From NCBI GenBank assembly GCA_026003895.1, contig BPIC01000004.1:62001-126000 (forward strand): a stretch of 64,000 nt of DNA. The letters are read 5' to 3'. Positions 27,237 to 35,484 of this stretch are shown here, in pieces; position 1 is the first letter of the stretch, and every line of letters starts with the position of its first letter. Under the pieces are notes generated by a model that did no database searches, had not been told where the DNA came from, and worked only from the letters and a program-made list of their open reading frames with translations. The DNA comes from Dehalococcoidia bacterium. GTDB lineage: Bacteria > Chloroflexota > Dehalococcoidia > SpSt-223. Both the position numbers and the translations under genes were made by a program.

Positions 27237-28927
27237 CGCTCCAGCACCGGAGTGTCGATCGCATAGCGCGGATCGTGCGGAGTGAGCGCGAGCGTCGCGA
27301 TGATGCGCCGCGCGGTTGGCGTTGCCGGCTCGTCAGCGAGGCCGGCCTGCCACGTGGCGACGAGCTCTACGCCAATTGCCCACGTCTCGCTGTCCCAGTG
27401 GGAGTCGGGGGCGGAGCGAGCCGTGAAGTCGTTCCACAGCCGGATCGCCATGGCCTGGACGAGGATTTGCCGTTTGGCGAGGTGAAGCCGCTTGAGGGCG
27501 ATGCCGAGCACCGGGTCGTTGCCGGCAGGGCCGACGGGCGCCCACTGCCAATCGCCGCTCCAGAGGGCTTCGAGCTCCGGTCCGGCCAAGGCGTCCGCAG
27601 GCCGTTCGCCGAGCCGGCCTGGGCGGATGGCCTCGAGCATCCAGCCGGTCGGCGTCTCGCGCAGCCGGGCTTGGGCGTAGCGCGTTGGCTCCCCGGGTGC
27701 CTCGTAGCGCAACTCGACGCCGGCCACCTCGCCGATTAGGACGACATCGTTGAGCCCGATCCGCCCGCGGTGATGCAGCCCGGCCAACACGCCAAACGGC
27801 TCGCGGTCAAAGTGTTCGAGCAAGGCCGCCGCTTCGCTGCCCGGCACGGCATGGTTGAGGGCATCGAGGCGACGGTCGGCCGCGAGCGCTTGAAGAACGC
27901 CCCCGACGATCAGCCCGGCGGCCCGCGCCCGCGCCTTCGCTTCTGGATTCGATGTGGGCGGCTCGATGATCTCTTCGATCGGCTGCGCCTCGCCGAGCAG
28001 CGGGATGAGACGAGCTTGGGCACGCGCGAGCCGCGCGGGGGTGAGCGCCTCGATGGTCACCTCATCGCCGCGGAGACGAACAATGGCGAGGTCCACCTTG
28101 CCGACGCCATCGCGCGTTGTGAGGTTGGGAGGCAGACCGCGCCAGACGAGCCAGAGCTCACCGTCGGGCGCGTCGGGGACGGGCTCGAGAAACGGCTGGG
28201 TGCGCAGGGCGGCTGCTACCCCGGCCGGCTGAGTGACCCGATAGCGCGATCGGCTTGGTTGAACCGGGTCGCCCTCTTCGGTCATCGGCACTGCCGGCTG
28301 CTCGGCAGCGAGGCGGCGCACGGCCTGCCATAGCGCAAGGGCACGGGCACGTCGGTCGCCGGCCGGCGGCTCGCCGCCAGTAAAGTCGGCTGGCAGGCGC
28401 TCGGCGAGGGCAGGAAGCAGGTGGCGCGGCGGCGCGGCGAAGCCCCAGACGTCACCAACCGGGACCAGCCGGCCGATCAGATAGTCCCAGCGCACGCCGT
28501 GTCGGGAGAGCGGCACGTTCGGCACGGTAAACGCCGCGCCGTCCTTCAAGTCTCGAAGGACTGCGCCGGCCCCTTGGCCGACCGACTCGACGGCGAAGAC
28601 GCCGAGCCGATCGCGACGCCACGAGTCCGCGAGCTCCCGAAGCTCGGCTGGCAGGGCGGCGGCGGGGCCAGCAAGAAACAATTCGAACGGCGTCTTGCCG
28701 CCCTCGACAAGCCGGTAATCGAAGAGAAACCAGTCGTCGTAGGCGTCCCAATCGGGGTGATCGTCCGGCAGTTGGCCGATCGGGATGAGTGGGCCGAAAA
28801 ACTGTTGCCAAGCAATCGCCCGCGCCGACTGAAAGCGGCCCTCCTCGTCGTCGACGCCGTATTCGTAAAGCGCCTCGCGCAGCGCATCGGCTGCTGCTAG
28901 ACGGCGGCGCAGGTGATCAGTGGTCAT
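27233..28927 (-). CDS. Hypothetical protein, 564 residues
   Basis: Not recognised. A long, soluble, Ala/Arg/Trp-rich protein with no signal peptide or membrane helix. The N-terminal part carries SARAIAWQQFFGPLIPIGQ and DDWFLFDYRLVEGGKTPFEL, whose aromatic residues look conserved-family-like; the middle and C-terminal parts are Glu/Arg-rich (EEIIEPPTSNPEAKARARAA). Codon use is uniform, so it is real. The ATG overlaps an upstream stop in an ATGA arrangement, implying a coupled but broken neighbour. No operonic context explains a function. Confidence 0.65.
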   Translation of the reverse strand: MTTDHLRRRLAAADALREALYEYGVDDEEGRFQSARAIAWQQFFGPLIPIGQLPDDHPDWDAYDDWFLFDYRLVEGGKTPFELFLAGPAAALPAELRELADSWRRDRLGVFAVESVGQGAGAVLRDLKDGAAFTVPNVPLSRHGVRWDYLIGRLVPVGDVWGFAAPPRHLLPALAERLPADFTGGEPPAGDRRARALALWQAVRRLAAEQPAVPMTEEGDPVQPSRSRYRVTQPAGVAAALRTQPFLEPVPDAPDGELWLVWRGLPPNLTTRDGVGKVDLAIVRLRGDEVTIEALTPARLARAQARLIPLLGEAQPIEEIIEPPTSNPEAKARARAAGLIVGGVLQALAADRRLDALNHAVPGSEAAALLEHFDREPFGVLAGLHHRGRIGLNDVVLIGEVAGVELRYEAPGEPTRYAQARLRETPTGWMLEAIRPGRLGERPADALAGPELEALWSGDWQWAPVGPAGNDPVLGIALKRLHLAKRQILVQAMAIRLWNDFTARSAPDSHWDSETWAIGVELVATWQAGLADEPATPTARRIIATLALTPHDPRYAIDTPVLER

Positions 28928-29190
28928 GGACGAATGATCGGCGCCCAGCGGCTGTCCGGCAAGCGGTGTCCCCGTAGCGACGGTAGGGGACGGCCGCGCA
29001 GCGCGAGCGCCCAGACGAGATTGTGATCGATCGTGAAGGCTGCGCTCCGGAGTCGGCGCTGAGCGCAGCCTGTCTCTCGATCCCGCCGATGGTCACCGTA
29101 TCGCCTCTCCGCTCGGCAGCTCGCGCGTCCCGGGCGTCTGTGGGGACTGCTAGCTGCTTCTCGTCGGTCCAGACTTTTCCCGATTGCATT
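28924..29190 (-). pseudogene. Possible remnant of a gene upstream of the 564-residue unknown
   Basis: A minus-strand frame ends with AAFTIDHNLVWALALRGR and SRWAPIIRP before a TGA that overlaps the next gene's ATG, the coupling pattern seen between many real gene pairs here. The upstream continuation of this frame becomes Arg/His-rich noise, while a second frame carries the better-looking KVWTDEKQLAVPTDARDARA. A frame change between the two would explain both. No family was recognised. Confidence 0.3.
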
Positions 29191-29269
29191 GGCTACCGCG
29201 CTGCATGACGATGTCGTCCGGAAATCCCCGCGACGGTCGAGCGCTGGCGTCCCAAAGGAATGCGTGGAC
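29191..29269. other. Short gap before the FMN reductase stop
   Basis: Translations here are low-quality in all frames. No promoter, repeat or terminator could be recognised. Confidence 0.35.
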
Positions 29270-29791
29270 TCATCCGCGTGCAACACGGCGGGCTTGGGCA
29301 GCGCCGAGAAGAGCCGCGCGATTGACGTCTGCCCACCCCTGCACGATCTCGGGGAGCTGTTGCATCTGGGCCGTCAAGAAATAGAGGCTGCGGGTAGGCA
29401 CGCTCGCCCCCAACTCAACCAGCAGCGGCCGCAACGTCGTGTCGGGCGCCAAGGCATGCGCGGGTGAGCCGCCGGTCATGACCGGAATGGCGACGACATT
29501 GGCGAGGCCGTTGGTGTCATACCGATCGAGGAAGGCTTTCAGCAGCCCGGTGTAGGCGGCTTTGTAGGTGGGCGTCGCGATGATGACGAAATCGCTCTGG
29601 GCAACGGTCTCGTTCAGGGCAGCAACGGTCTGATTCGTGGAGTCGAAGAGCATCTCAGCGACGTCGATCAGGTCGATGACCGTGCGCGTCGTTTCGCCAA
29701 CAATCGCGGCGACGGCGTCGGCCACCGCCTCGGCGATTTGTCGGGTTCGGGATCTGGGATTGGGGTTACCGACTACGACCGTGATGTTCAC
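29270..29791 (-). CDS. NADPH-dependent FMN reductase (SsuE-like)
   Basis: A 173-residue flavodoxin-fold reductase. It supplies reduced FMN to two-component monooxygenases. The phosphate-binding loop is GNPNPRSRTRQIAEAVADAV at the N-terminus, and IATPTYKAAYTGLLKAFLD is nearly diagnostic of the SsuE/MsuE group. GTG start after an AGAGGA-like site. It lies 34 bp downstream of the IclR-type regulator on the same strand. Opposite and divergent to this pair are two SsuD-like monooxygenases, the expected partners. Confidence 0.9.
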   Translation of the reverse strand: MNITVVVGNPNPRSRTRQIAEAVADAVAAIVGETTRTVIDLIDVAEMLFDSTNQTVAALNETVAQSDFVIIATPTYKAAYTGLLKAFLDRYDTNGLANVVAIPVMTGGSPAHALAPDTTLRPLLVELGASVPTRSLYFLTAQMQQLPEIVQGWADVNRAALLGAAQARRVARG

Positions 29792-29825
29792 CGCATCCTC
29801 TGGACGTTTTGCACGGTGTCGCTGC

Positions 29826-30614
29826 TCACGTTGCGGTGCGCGAGAGGCCGAGCGCCTGCGCGATGTCGTCGGCGGCGGTGCGCAGGCGCGGCAGCGCGAC
29901 CACCGCGGCGTCCGGCGTCCAGCGCGAGGAAGGGCCAACCAACTCGAGGACGGCGATCGCGGCGGCCGGTCCCATCACCGGGACGGCTAGCGAGGTGAAC
30001 TCTGGCAGGTCATCGACGGGGCCAGCCACATACCCGGATGAACGGAGCGCGTCGGCAATGTGGCGCAGCGCTTGGGCACGCTCAGGTCCGTCGGTTTCGG
30101 CGAGACGTTCCAAGAATGCCTCGCGGCTCAGCTCGGGGAGAAAGGCGAGGATCAGCTTGCCGGCCGCGCCGGCATCGAGCCGCTGCGTTCGCGGGAAGCT
30201 GAGCGTTACGTGCGTCGCCGCACGGCCCGGGATCTGAGCGACACAGTGCTGCTCGTGCCCGACGTAGGTCGTCAGCAATACGGTCTCGCCAAGATCGTCG
30301 CGAAGCTGCTGCATCACTGGCATGGCGGCGGCGACGAGGGTTTGCCGCCAGTCGAAACGCTCGAACAGCTGCCACATCCGAAAGGAGAGGACATAGCGCC
30401 CCGAGAGCCTGTCGCGGACAAGCACACCGAGCTCGATCAGCTCGTGGAGCAGGCGGTAGGCGGTCGATTGGGCGAGGCCGGATCGCCGTGCGAGCTCGAA
30501 CGTCGAGATGTCTGGTGGCGCCCCGGCCAACCCTTCGAGTAAGGCGAGGTAGCGGCGGAACGCGCCACGCTCGCCCCGCGGTCGGCGGGGCGGCGTCGAG
30601 ATGGCAGGGCTCAT
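29826..30614 (-). CDS. IclR-family transcriptional regulator
   Basis: A 262-residue regulator with an N-terminal winged helix-turn-helix (FELARRSGLAQSTAYRLLHEL, residues ~37-60) and a C-terminal GAF-like effector domain (LLTTYVGHEQHCVAQIPGR, LDAGAAGKLILAFLPE). IclR regulators control catabolic operons with small-acid effectors. It probably acts at the palindrome in the intergenic region to its left, controlling itself, the FMN reductase, and the two monooxygenases. ATG start. Confidence 0.88.
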   Translation of the reverse strand: MSPAISTPPRRPRGERGAFRRYLALLEGLAGAPPDISTFELARRSGLAQSTAYRLLHELIELGVLVRDRLSGRYVLSFRMWQLFERFDWRQTLVAAAMPVMQQLRDDLGETVLLTTYVGHEQHCVAQIPGRAATHVTLSFPRTQRLDAGAAGKLILAFLPELSREAFLERLAETDGPERAQALRHIADALRSSGYVAGPVDDLPEFTSLAVPVMGPAAAIAVLELVGPSSRWTPDAAVVALPRLRTAADDIAQALGLSRTAT

Positions 30615-30642
30615 TGGCCGGATTGTACTGCCTCGACCAGCG

Positions 30643-30671
30643 TTGACTTCCGACTCCGGGATTGGTAGGAT
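30643..30671 (+). promoter_or_regulatory. Strong sigma-70-type promoter for the monooxygenase operon
   Basis: TTGACT (30643-30648) and TAGGAT (30666-30671) are separated by exactly 17 bases. Transcription would start near 30678, inside the palindrome listed next. A second TTGACT at 30700 lacks a matching -10. Confidence 0.6.
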
Positions 30672-30674
30672 CCC

Positions 30675-30690
30675 AGTATTGGGAAATACT
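30675..30690. promoter_or_regulatory. Palindromic operator, likely IclR-type site
   Basis: AGTATT-GGGA-AATACT is a perfect six-base inverted repeat with a four-base centre, directly over the predicted transcription start. A CCCA-N4-TGGG palindrome (30672-30683) overlaps it. The position fits repression of the monooxygenase genes by the divergent IclR-type regulator. Confidence 0.55.
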
Positions 30691-30754
30691 AATTCATGTT
30701 TGACTTGTCGATCCGCAGGCGATGGCCGGCAGGTGACGATCGCGGGAGAGGACG

Positions 30755-31828
30755 ATGCCCGTTCAGTTCGTCGGGGCGCTCTCGGGAACGATGAAGCAGG
30801 TGGCGGACCCGGGCTTGCCCCGCGACCCTGTCGGCTACGCGCGTCAGGTGGCGCAGATCTACGAGGCTGCTGGCTACGATCTGCTCCTTCTCGGGTGGAC
30901 GTCCACCGGCGGCGACAGCCTCAGCACCGCGTTCTTCGCGTCCACGGTGACCGAACGGCTGCGCTTTCTGATTGCGCACCGCACCGGATTTATCGCCCCG
31001 ACCGTTGCGGCCCGGATGTTGGCGATGCTCGACCACTACCTCAACGGCCGGCTTCTGCTCCATGCCATCTCGGGTGGAAGCGATGTGGAACAGCGGCGCG
31101 ATGGTGACTGGCTAGACCATGACGCTCGGTATCGGCGGAGCGCCGAATTTCTGACGATCGTCCGTCGGATGTGGACGTCCCCCGAGCCGTTCGACTTTAC
31201 CGGCGAGTTCTACCGCGTGGCAGGAGCGTTCGCCACCATCAAGCCGCTGCAGCAGCCCCACATTCCCGTCTCGTTTGGCGGCGGTTCGCCGGCTGCGCTC
31301 GCCGTCGGGTCCGAGCATGCCGACATCTATGTGCTCACCGGTGAGCCGCTGGACAGCATCCGGGAGCGCATCGCTCGCATTCGGGCGCTGGCCGCGCCCT
31401 TCGGCCGGTCGCCGGAGTTTGGGCTGACGATCCGGGCGACGATCGCGCCAACCGAGCGCCAAGCTTGGGAACGGGCATTTGCCATCGCCGAGCGGCTTGG
31501 CGCATTGGGCGGTGCCCTGCGCAAGGAGTCAGAGAGCAGCACCGCGCAACGCGCTGCCGAAATCATCGATGCCCGTGAAATTTACGACAAGCGGTTCTGG
31601 ACCGGGATTGGCCGTGCGGCTGGCCCGGCCACGCGATTAGGTGAAACGGCGACCCTCGTCGGCACGCCGGACCAAGTGGCGGAGTCACTGCTCGATTACT
31701 ACGACGCCGGGATTCGCTTGTTCTTCCTCTACGGCCTTGACCTCGCTCGGGACCCGGCGGAGCTGGGACGGGAGCTCTTCCCGCTCGTCCGCGAGGCAGT
31801 CCGCCGGCGGGACCAACTGATGGTCTAG
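30755..31828 (+). CDS. SsuD-like FMNH2-dependent monooxygenase, copy 1
   Basis: A 357-residue luciferase-family monooxygenase of the alkanesulfonate/nitrilotriacetate group. Shared segments are YDLLLLGWTSTGGDSLSTAFF, LRFLIAHRTGFIAPTVAARML, LDHYLNGRLLLHAISGGSDVEQRRDG and the phosphate-site IPVSFGGGSPAALAVGSEHAD. It likely cleaves a C-S or C-N bond of a small substrate using reduced FMN from the neighbouring reductase. It is 16 bp from a second, paralogous enzyme. The ATG is preceded by GGGAGAGG. The substrate is unknown. Confidence 0.88.
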   Translation: MPVQFVGALSGTMKQVADPGLPRDPVGYARQVAQIYEAAGYDLLLLGWTSTGGDSLSTAFFASTVTERLRFLIAHRTGFIAPTVAARMLAMLDHYLNGRLLLHAISGGSDVEQRRDGDWLDHDARYRRSAEFLTIVRRMWTSPEPFDFTGEFYRVAGAFATIKPLQQPHIPVSFGGGSPAALAVGSEHADIYVLTGEPLDSIRERIARIRALAAPFGRSPEFGLTIRATIAPTERQAWERAFAIAERLGALGGALRKESESSTAQRAAEIIDAREIYDKRFWTGIGRAAGPATRLGETATLVGTPDQVAESLLDYYDAGIRLFFLYGLDLARDPAELGRELFPLVREAVRRRDQLMV

Positions 31829-31844
31829 GAGAAAGGAGGGCGTA

Positions 31845-32948
31845 ATGCCTCTGATCCAGATCGGCTTCTTGCCGACCCGTCCGCTGCCCGACGGCTGGAT
31901 GGCGAGCAGCGGGACGATCGACCCGGCGTTCGTCCGTCCCTACGCTCGGGCGCACGACGAGGCCGGCTACGACTATGTCCTGATTGGCTGGAGCGCCACC
32001 GGGCCGGACGGGTTCACCACCGCGGCCTTCGCCTCCTGCGTCACCGAGCGGCTGCGATTCATGATCGCCCACCGCACGGGCTTCGTCGCGCCGACGGTGC
32101 TGGCCCGCAAGCTGGCGACCCTCGACCACTATTCTGCAGGACGCGCGGCCATCCACATCATTACCGGCGGCAACGATCTGGACCAGCAGCGCGATGGCGA
32201 CTGGGTGGACCACGACACCCGCTACGCCCGGACGGACGAGTTTCTCCACCTGATGCGCCGCGAATGGCTCGCTCCTGAGCCATTCGACTTCGAGGGGAAG
32301 TTTTATCGGGTGACGCGAGCGTTCTCCGACGTCAAGCCGGTGCAACAACCGCACCCAACGATCTTCTTTGGCGGCAATTCGCCGCCGGCAGTGGCGACCG
32401 GGGCCAAGCACGCCGATATCTACATGCTCGGCTCTGAGCCGCTCGCGATAATCGCGGAGCGGGCCGCCGCCATCCGCCAAGCGGCCGCGCCCCACGGGCG
32501 CACACCGCGTCTCGGCATTTCGACGCGCGCCATCCTCGGCAAGACAGAGGACGAGGCGTGGGAGCGCGCCTTTGCCATCCGCGACCGTGCCGCTCGCTTC
32601 TCGCACCTCCAGACGGTGCGCCAAGAATGGGGACAAACCGACGGCGCTCGCCGTGCGCTTGAGATGGCGCAGCAGCAGCCACGGTACGATAAGCGGCTTT
32701 GGACTGGCCTCGCGCCGGCGGTCGCCGGTGCTGGACCGGTGGCCGTCTTCGTCGGCACACCCGAGCAGGTCGCCGAAGCGTTGCTGGACTACTACGACTT
32801 GGGCGTCAGCGCCTTCTTAGTGCGGGGGTTCGATCTCGACCGGGAGATCGAGGAGGTGGGGCGAGAGATGTTCCCGATCCTCCGCGCCGAAATTGAGCGG
32901 CGTGACCGTGCCGCAGCGAAGCGGAATGGAAACGAAGGCGCTGGCTGA
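31845..32948 (+). CDS. SsuD-like FMNH2-dependent monooxygenase, copy 2
   Basis: A 367-residue paralogue of the preceding enzyme, with the same order of motifs: YDYVLIGWSATGPDGFTTAAF, LRFMIAHRTGFVAPTVLARKL, LDHYSAGRAAIHIITGGNDL and PTIFFGGNSPPAVATGAKHAD. The two differ along most of their length, so they probably take different substrates or work in sequence. Start ATG with AAGGAGG just upstream. Together with the FMN reductase and IclR regulator it forms a complete locus. Confidence 0.88.
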   Translation: MPLIQIGFLPTRPLPDGWMASSGTIDPAFVRPYARAHDEAGYDYVLIGWSATGPDGFTTAAFASCVTERLRFMIAHRTGFVAPTVLARKLATLDHYSAGRAAIHIITGGNDLDQQRDGDWVDHDTRYARTDEFLHLMRREWLAPEPFDFEGKFYRVTRAFSDVKPVQQPHPTIFFGGNSPPAVATGAKHADIYMLGSEPLAIIAERAAAIRQAAAPHGRTPRLGISTRAILGKTEDEAWERAFAIRDRAARFSHLQTVRQEWGQTDGARRALEMAQQQPRYDKRLWTGLAPAVAGAGPVAVFVGTPEQVAEALLDYYDLGVSAFLVRGFDLDREIEEVGREMFPILRAEIERRDRAAAKRNGNEGAG

Positions 32949-33382
32949 ATCGCGCTGGCCGTGTCGTAACCGGAGCCGCCCGCGTGACGGTGGCCTGCTC
33001 ACTCCCTCTGCAGCCGGCCTCTGGCGGCGAGGCCGACCCCGGTCATTCCTGCGTCGCCGCCTCCTCGTTCCTCGTCGACACCCTGCGAATCTTCGACGCT
33101 CGGCGTCACGTTCAGCCATCGGGTGCCGAGGATCGATGGCTCTTGTCCGACGATAGCAGCTGGCGCTTCACGGTGCGGAAGCCGTTGCGGTGGCCGGCTG
33201 GCGAGAACAGCATGGCCGAGCACGTGGACGTCACCGTGAACATCCGTGTCGCCAGCGCCGTCTCAATCTCCATCCTGCCGCATCGCACCGTACGTGCGTC
33301 AAGCAGCGCGGGACGACCTCCGTCCTCGGGTCGGGCATGCCGAGGAGTTGGCCACGCCTACCTCCACCGGGCACGGAGCGAT
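32949..33382. other. Gene-poor gap with coding-like fragments
   Basis: About 430 bp without a recognisable gene. One plus-strand frame reads SSFLVDTLRIFDARRHV and later RWLLSDDSSWRFTVRKPLRW and VDVTVNIRVASAVSISIL, with a strand-like pattern, but it lacks a start, runs on into antisense of the VOC gene and matches no family I know. It may be a remnant. Confidence 0.4.
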
Positions 33383-34354
33383 TCACCGGGGCATTCGCAG
33401 CTCGAACAGCTCTTCGTTGGGGCCGCGCACGAGGGCGATCCGGCGCTGGCCCATCGAGCCGAGGTCGACGTCGCTCGGCCCAGCGACGATCGCTCCCCCG
33501 GCGGCGCTCAGTTGCCGCAGCGCCGCCTCCAGATCGCCGACGTCGTGGCTGAACAGCGAGACACCGAGGTGACCGGGGCGCATTCGTCCGGTCAGCCGCC
33601 GCCGCGATGCCTCAAAGAAGTGAACGAGGAGGTACTTGCCGCTCGGTTCGCCTTCCTCCTGATAGACGAGGAAGTGGATTCGCGTGCCGTGCGGCACGCC
33701 GGTCAGGTCGTCGACAAAGTCGCGCAGATCGTCGGGCACTTCGGCGTCGGTCCCGGCGACCAAGCCGAGCCCCTCGCCATAAAAGCGCCGGCTCGCCGTC
33801 AGGTCCCCGGCGACGACTGAGGTCGTGGCCACTTCACTGTAGCTGCCGCACGTCGGCCCAGTCGTCCGCATCCCTGATGCTGGGTGGCGATGACCGATCA
33901 TGATGAGAAACGGCACGCCATCTGGTCCGGTCAGGACGACCTCTTCGGATTCGACGTCGCCGATTTGGTGGCGGATGGGTCGTGAGCGCGGCGGGTAGCC
34001 GGCCGCCTCGATTTCGGCCACCGCCTCGGCGATCGGCTTGTGGACGTAGAAGTCGATCGCCTTTGGGCCGATATCCGTCGGCGAATCCGGGCCGCCCGTG
34101 GCGTCGAGCCGCACCGCCTCCGTCGCCGGCGGATCGTAGTGGGCGAGCGTCAGGCGGCCGGTCGGGTAGCCGCCGCACGACAATTCGACGAGGCGGACCG
34201 TCGTTCCTGCCGCCAGTCCCCAAGCGAGCGCCAGATCGGCGCCGGCCACTACGTCGTGCTCGACGCGCAGCCCGATGACATCGCGGAAGAGCCGCAACGC
34301 CTCGTCGATGTCACGAACGCCCACGGTAACCGACCGCATCGCTCCCAGATTCAT
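33383..34354 (-). CDS. Two-domain VOC (glyoxalase/dioxygenase superfamily) protein
   Basis: A 323-residue protein of two vicinal-oxygen-chelate modules in tandem, residues ~3-150 (SVTVGVRDIDEALRLFRDVIGL) and ~175-323 (TTSVVAGDLTASRRFYGEGLGL). Each carries the expected Glu or His metal-ligand positions near strand ends, such as HFLVYQEEGE and ELFELRMP. Members are glyoxalases, dioxygenases and resistance proteins. The ATG follows GGGAGGGAG. It is divergent from deoC. The substrate cannot be deduced. Confidence 0.8.
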   Translation of the reverse strand: MNLGAMRSVTVGVRDIDEALRLFRDVIGLRVEHDVVAGADLALAWGLAAGTTVRLVELSCGGYPTGRLTLAHYDPPATEAVRLDATGGPDSPTDIGPKAIDFYVHKPIAEAVAEIEAAGYPPRSRPIRHQIGDVESEEVVLTGPDGVPFLIMIGHRHPASGMRTTGPTCGSYSEVATTSVVAGDLTASRRFYGEGLGLVAGTDAEVPDDLRDFVDDLTGVPHGTRIHFLVYQEEGEPSGKYLLVHFFEASRRRLTGRMRPGHLGVSLFSHDVGDLEAALRQLSAAGGAIVAGPSDVDLGSMGQRRIALVRGPNEELFELRMPR

Positions 34355-34507
34355 CGTTCGGCTCCCTCCCTGCAGACGCGATGATACTCGCTCATCGGCT
34401 TCCGCATGAGCGCCGCCTTTCGGTCGACAAGACTGTACGGGGAAGTGCGCAAGGCGATACAGTTCGATCGACCGTCCCCTCTCGCTGGAGGAGCCGGGGG
34501 TGTTTCC

Positions 34508-35482
34508 GTGACGACGATCGCCCGTCCTGCGCCTGCGACGCGGATCGCGCCGACGCCGTTCGACCTCGCCGAGATCGAGCGGGTGCGCGTGAACCGGAGC
34601 GCCGTCGAGCGGCGCGCTGCGAGCTTGCCAGGGCGCCGCACCGTCAAGAACGAGTGGCAGGCGGCGTGGCTGCTGCGCGCCATCACCTGTCTCGACCTGA
34701 CAACTCTCGCCGGCGACGACACCCCGGGCACGGTCCGTCGCCTGTGCGCCAAGGCGCGCCAGCCAGTGCGCCACGACCTCCTCGCTGCGCTCGGCGTTGG
34801 CGGGCTGGGAATCCGCGTCGCCGCGGTCTGCGTCTATCCGAATCTCGTGCCGATCGCCGTCGAGGCGCTGGCGGGGAGCGCAGTGTCGGTCGCCGCGGTC
34901 GCTGCTGGCTTCCCCGCTGGGCAGACGAGCCTGCGCACCAAGGTCGACGAAGTGCTCGACGCCGTCGCGCATGGCGCCGGCGAGATCGATATCGTCATCT
35001 CTCGCGCTCACGTCCTGACCGGGAAGTGGCGAGCGCTCTATGACGAAGTGTGCGAGTTGAAGCAGGCTGCGGGCGACGCGCGGTTGAAGGTGATTCTGGC
35101 GGCGGGCGAACTCGGGACGCTGACGAACGTTGCCCGGGCGAGTGTCACGGTGCTCCAAGCAGGGGCGGACTTCCTCAAAACATCGACCGGTAAGGAGCAG
35201 GTCAACGCGACATTGCCCATTGGTCTGGTGATGGTTCGGGCGATCCGTGAGCATTTCGAGCGAACGGGGCAGCGCGTCGGCTTCAAAGCGGCGGGCGGAA
35301 TCCGCACCGCCAAGGCGGCGCTTGACTGGCTTATTCTGATGAAGGAGGAATTGGGCGACGCTTGGCTGACCGCCGAGCGCTTTCGCATCGGCGCGAGCGG
35401 GCTGCTCAGCGACATCGAGCGTCAACTGAGCCACTCCGTCACTGGCCGCTACTCGGCCGCCCACTCCCATCCGATGGTATAG
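34508..35482 (+). CDS. deoC: Deoxyribose-phosphate aldolase
   Basis: A 324-residue class I aldolase: 2-deoxy-D-ribose 5-phosphate to glyceraldehyde 3-phosphate plus acetaldehyde. The Schiff-base lysine lies in FLKTSTGKEQVNATLP and the second essential Lys in GFKAAGGIRTAKAA. The long form (about 320 residues, as in animal DERA and some bacteria) has the N-terminal extension with LLRAITCLDLTTLAGDDTPG. Start GTG chosen; an ATG 102 bp upstream has no ribosome site. The stop is followed two bases later by the ATG of the ALDH16-like gene, so acetaldehyde can be passed directly to that enzyme. Confidence 0.9.
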   Translation: MTTIARPAPATRIAPTPFDLAEIERVRVNRSAVERRAASLPGRRTVKNEWQAAWLLRAITCLDLTTLAGDDTPGTVRRLCAKARQPVRHDLLAALGVGGLGIRVAAVCVYPNLVPIAVEALAGSAVSVAAVAAGFPAGQTSLRTKVDEVLDAVAHGAGEIDIVISRAHVLTGKWRALYDEVCELKQAAGDARLKVILAAGELGTLTNVARASVTVLQAGADFLKTSTGKEQVNATLPIGLVMVRAIREHFERTGQRVGFKAAGGIRTAKAALDWLILMKEELGDAWLTAERFRIGASGLLSDIERQLSHSVTGRYSAAHSHPMV

Positions 35483-35484
35483 CG

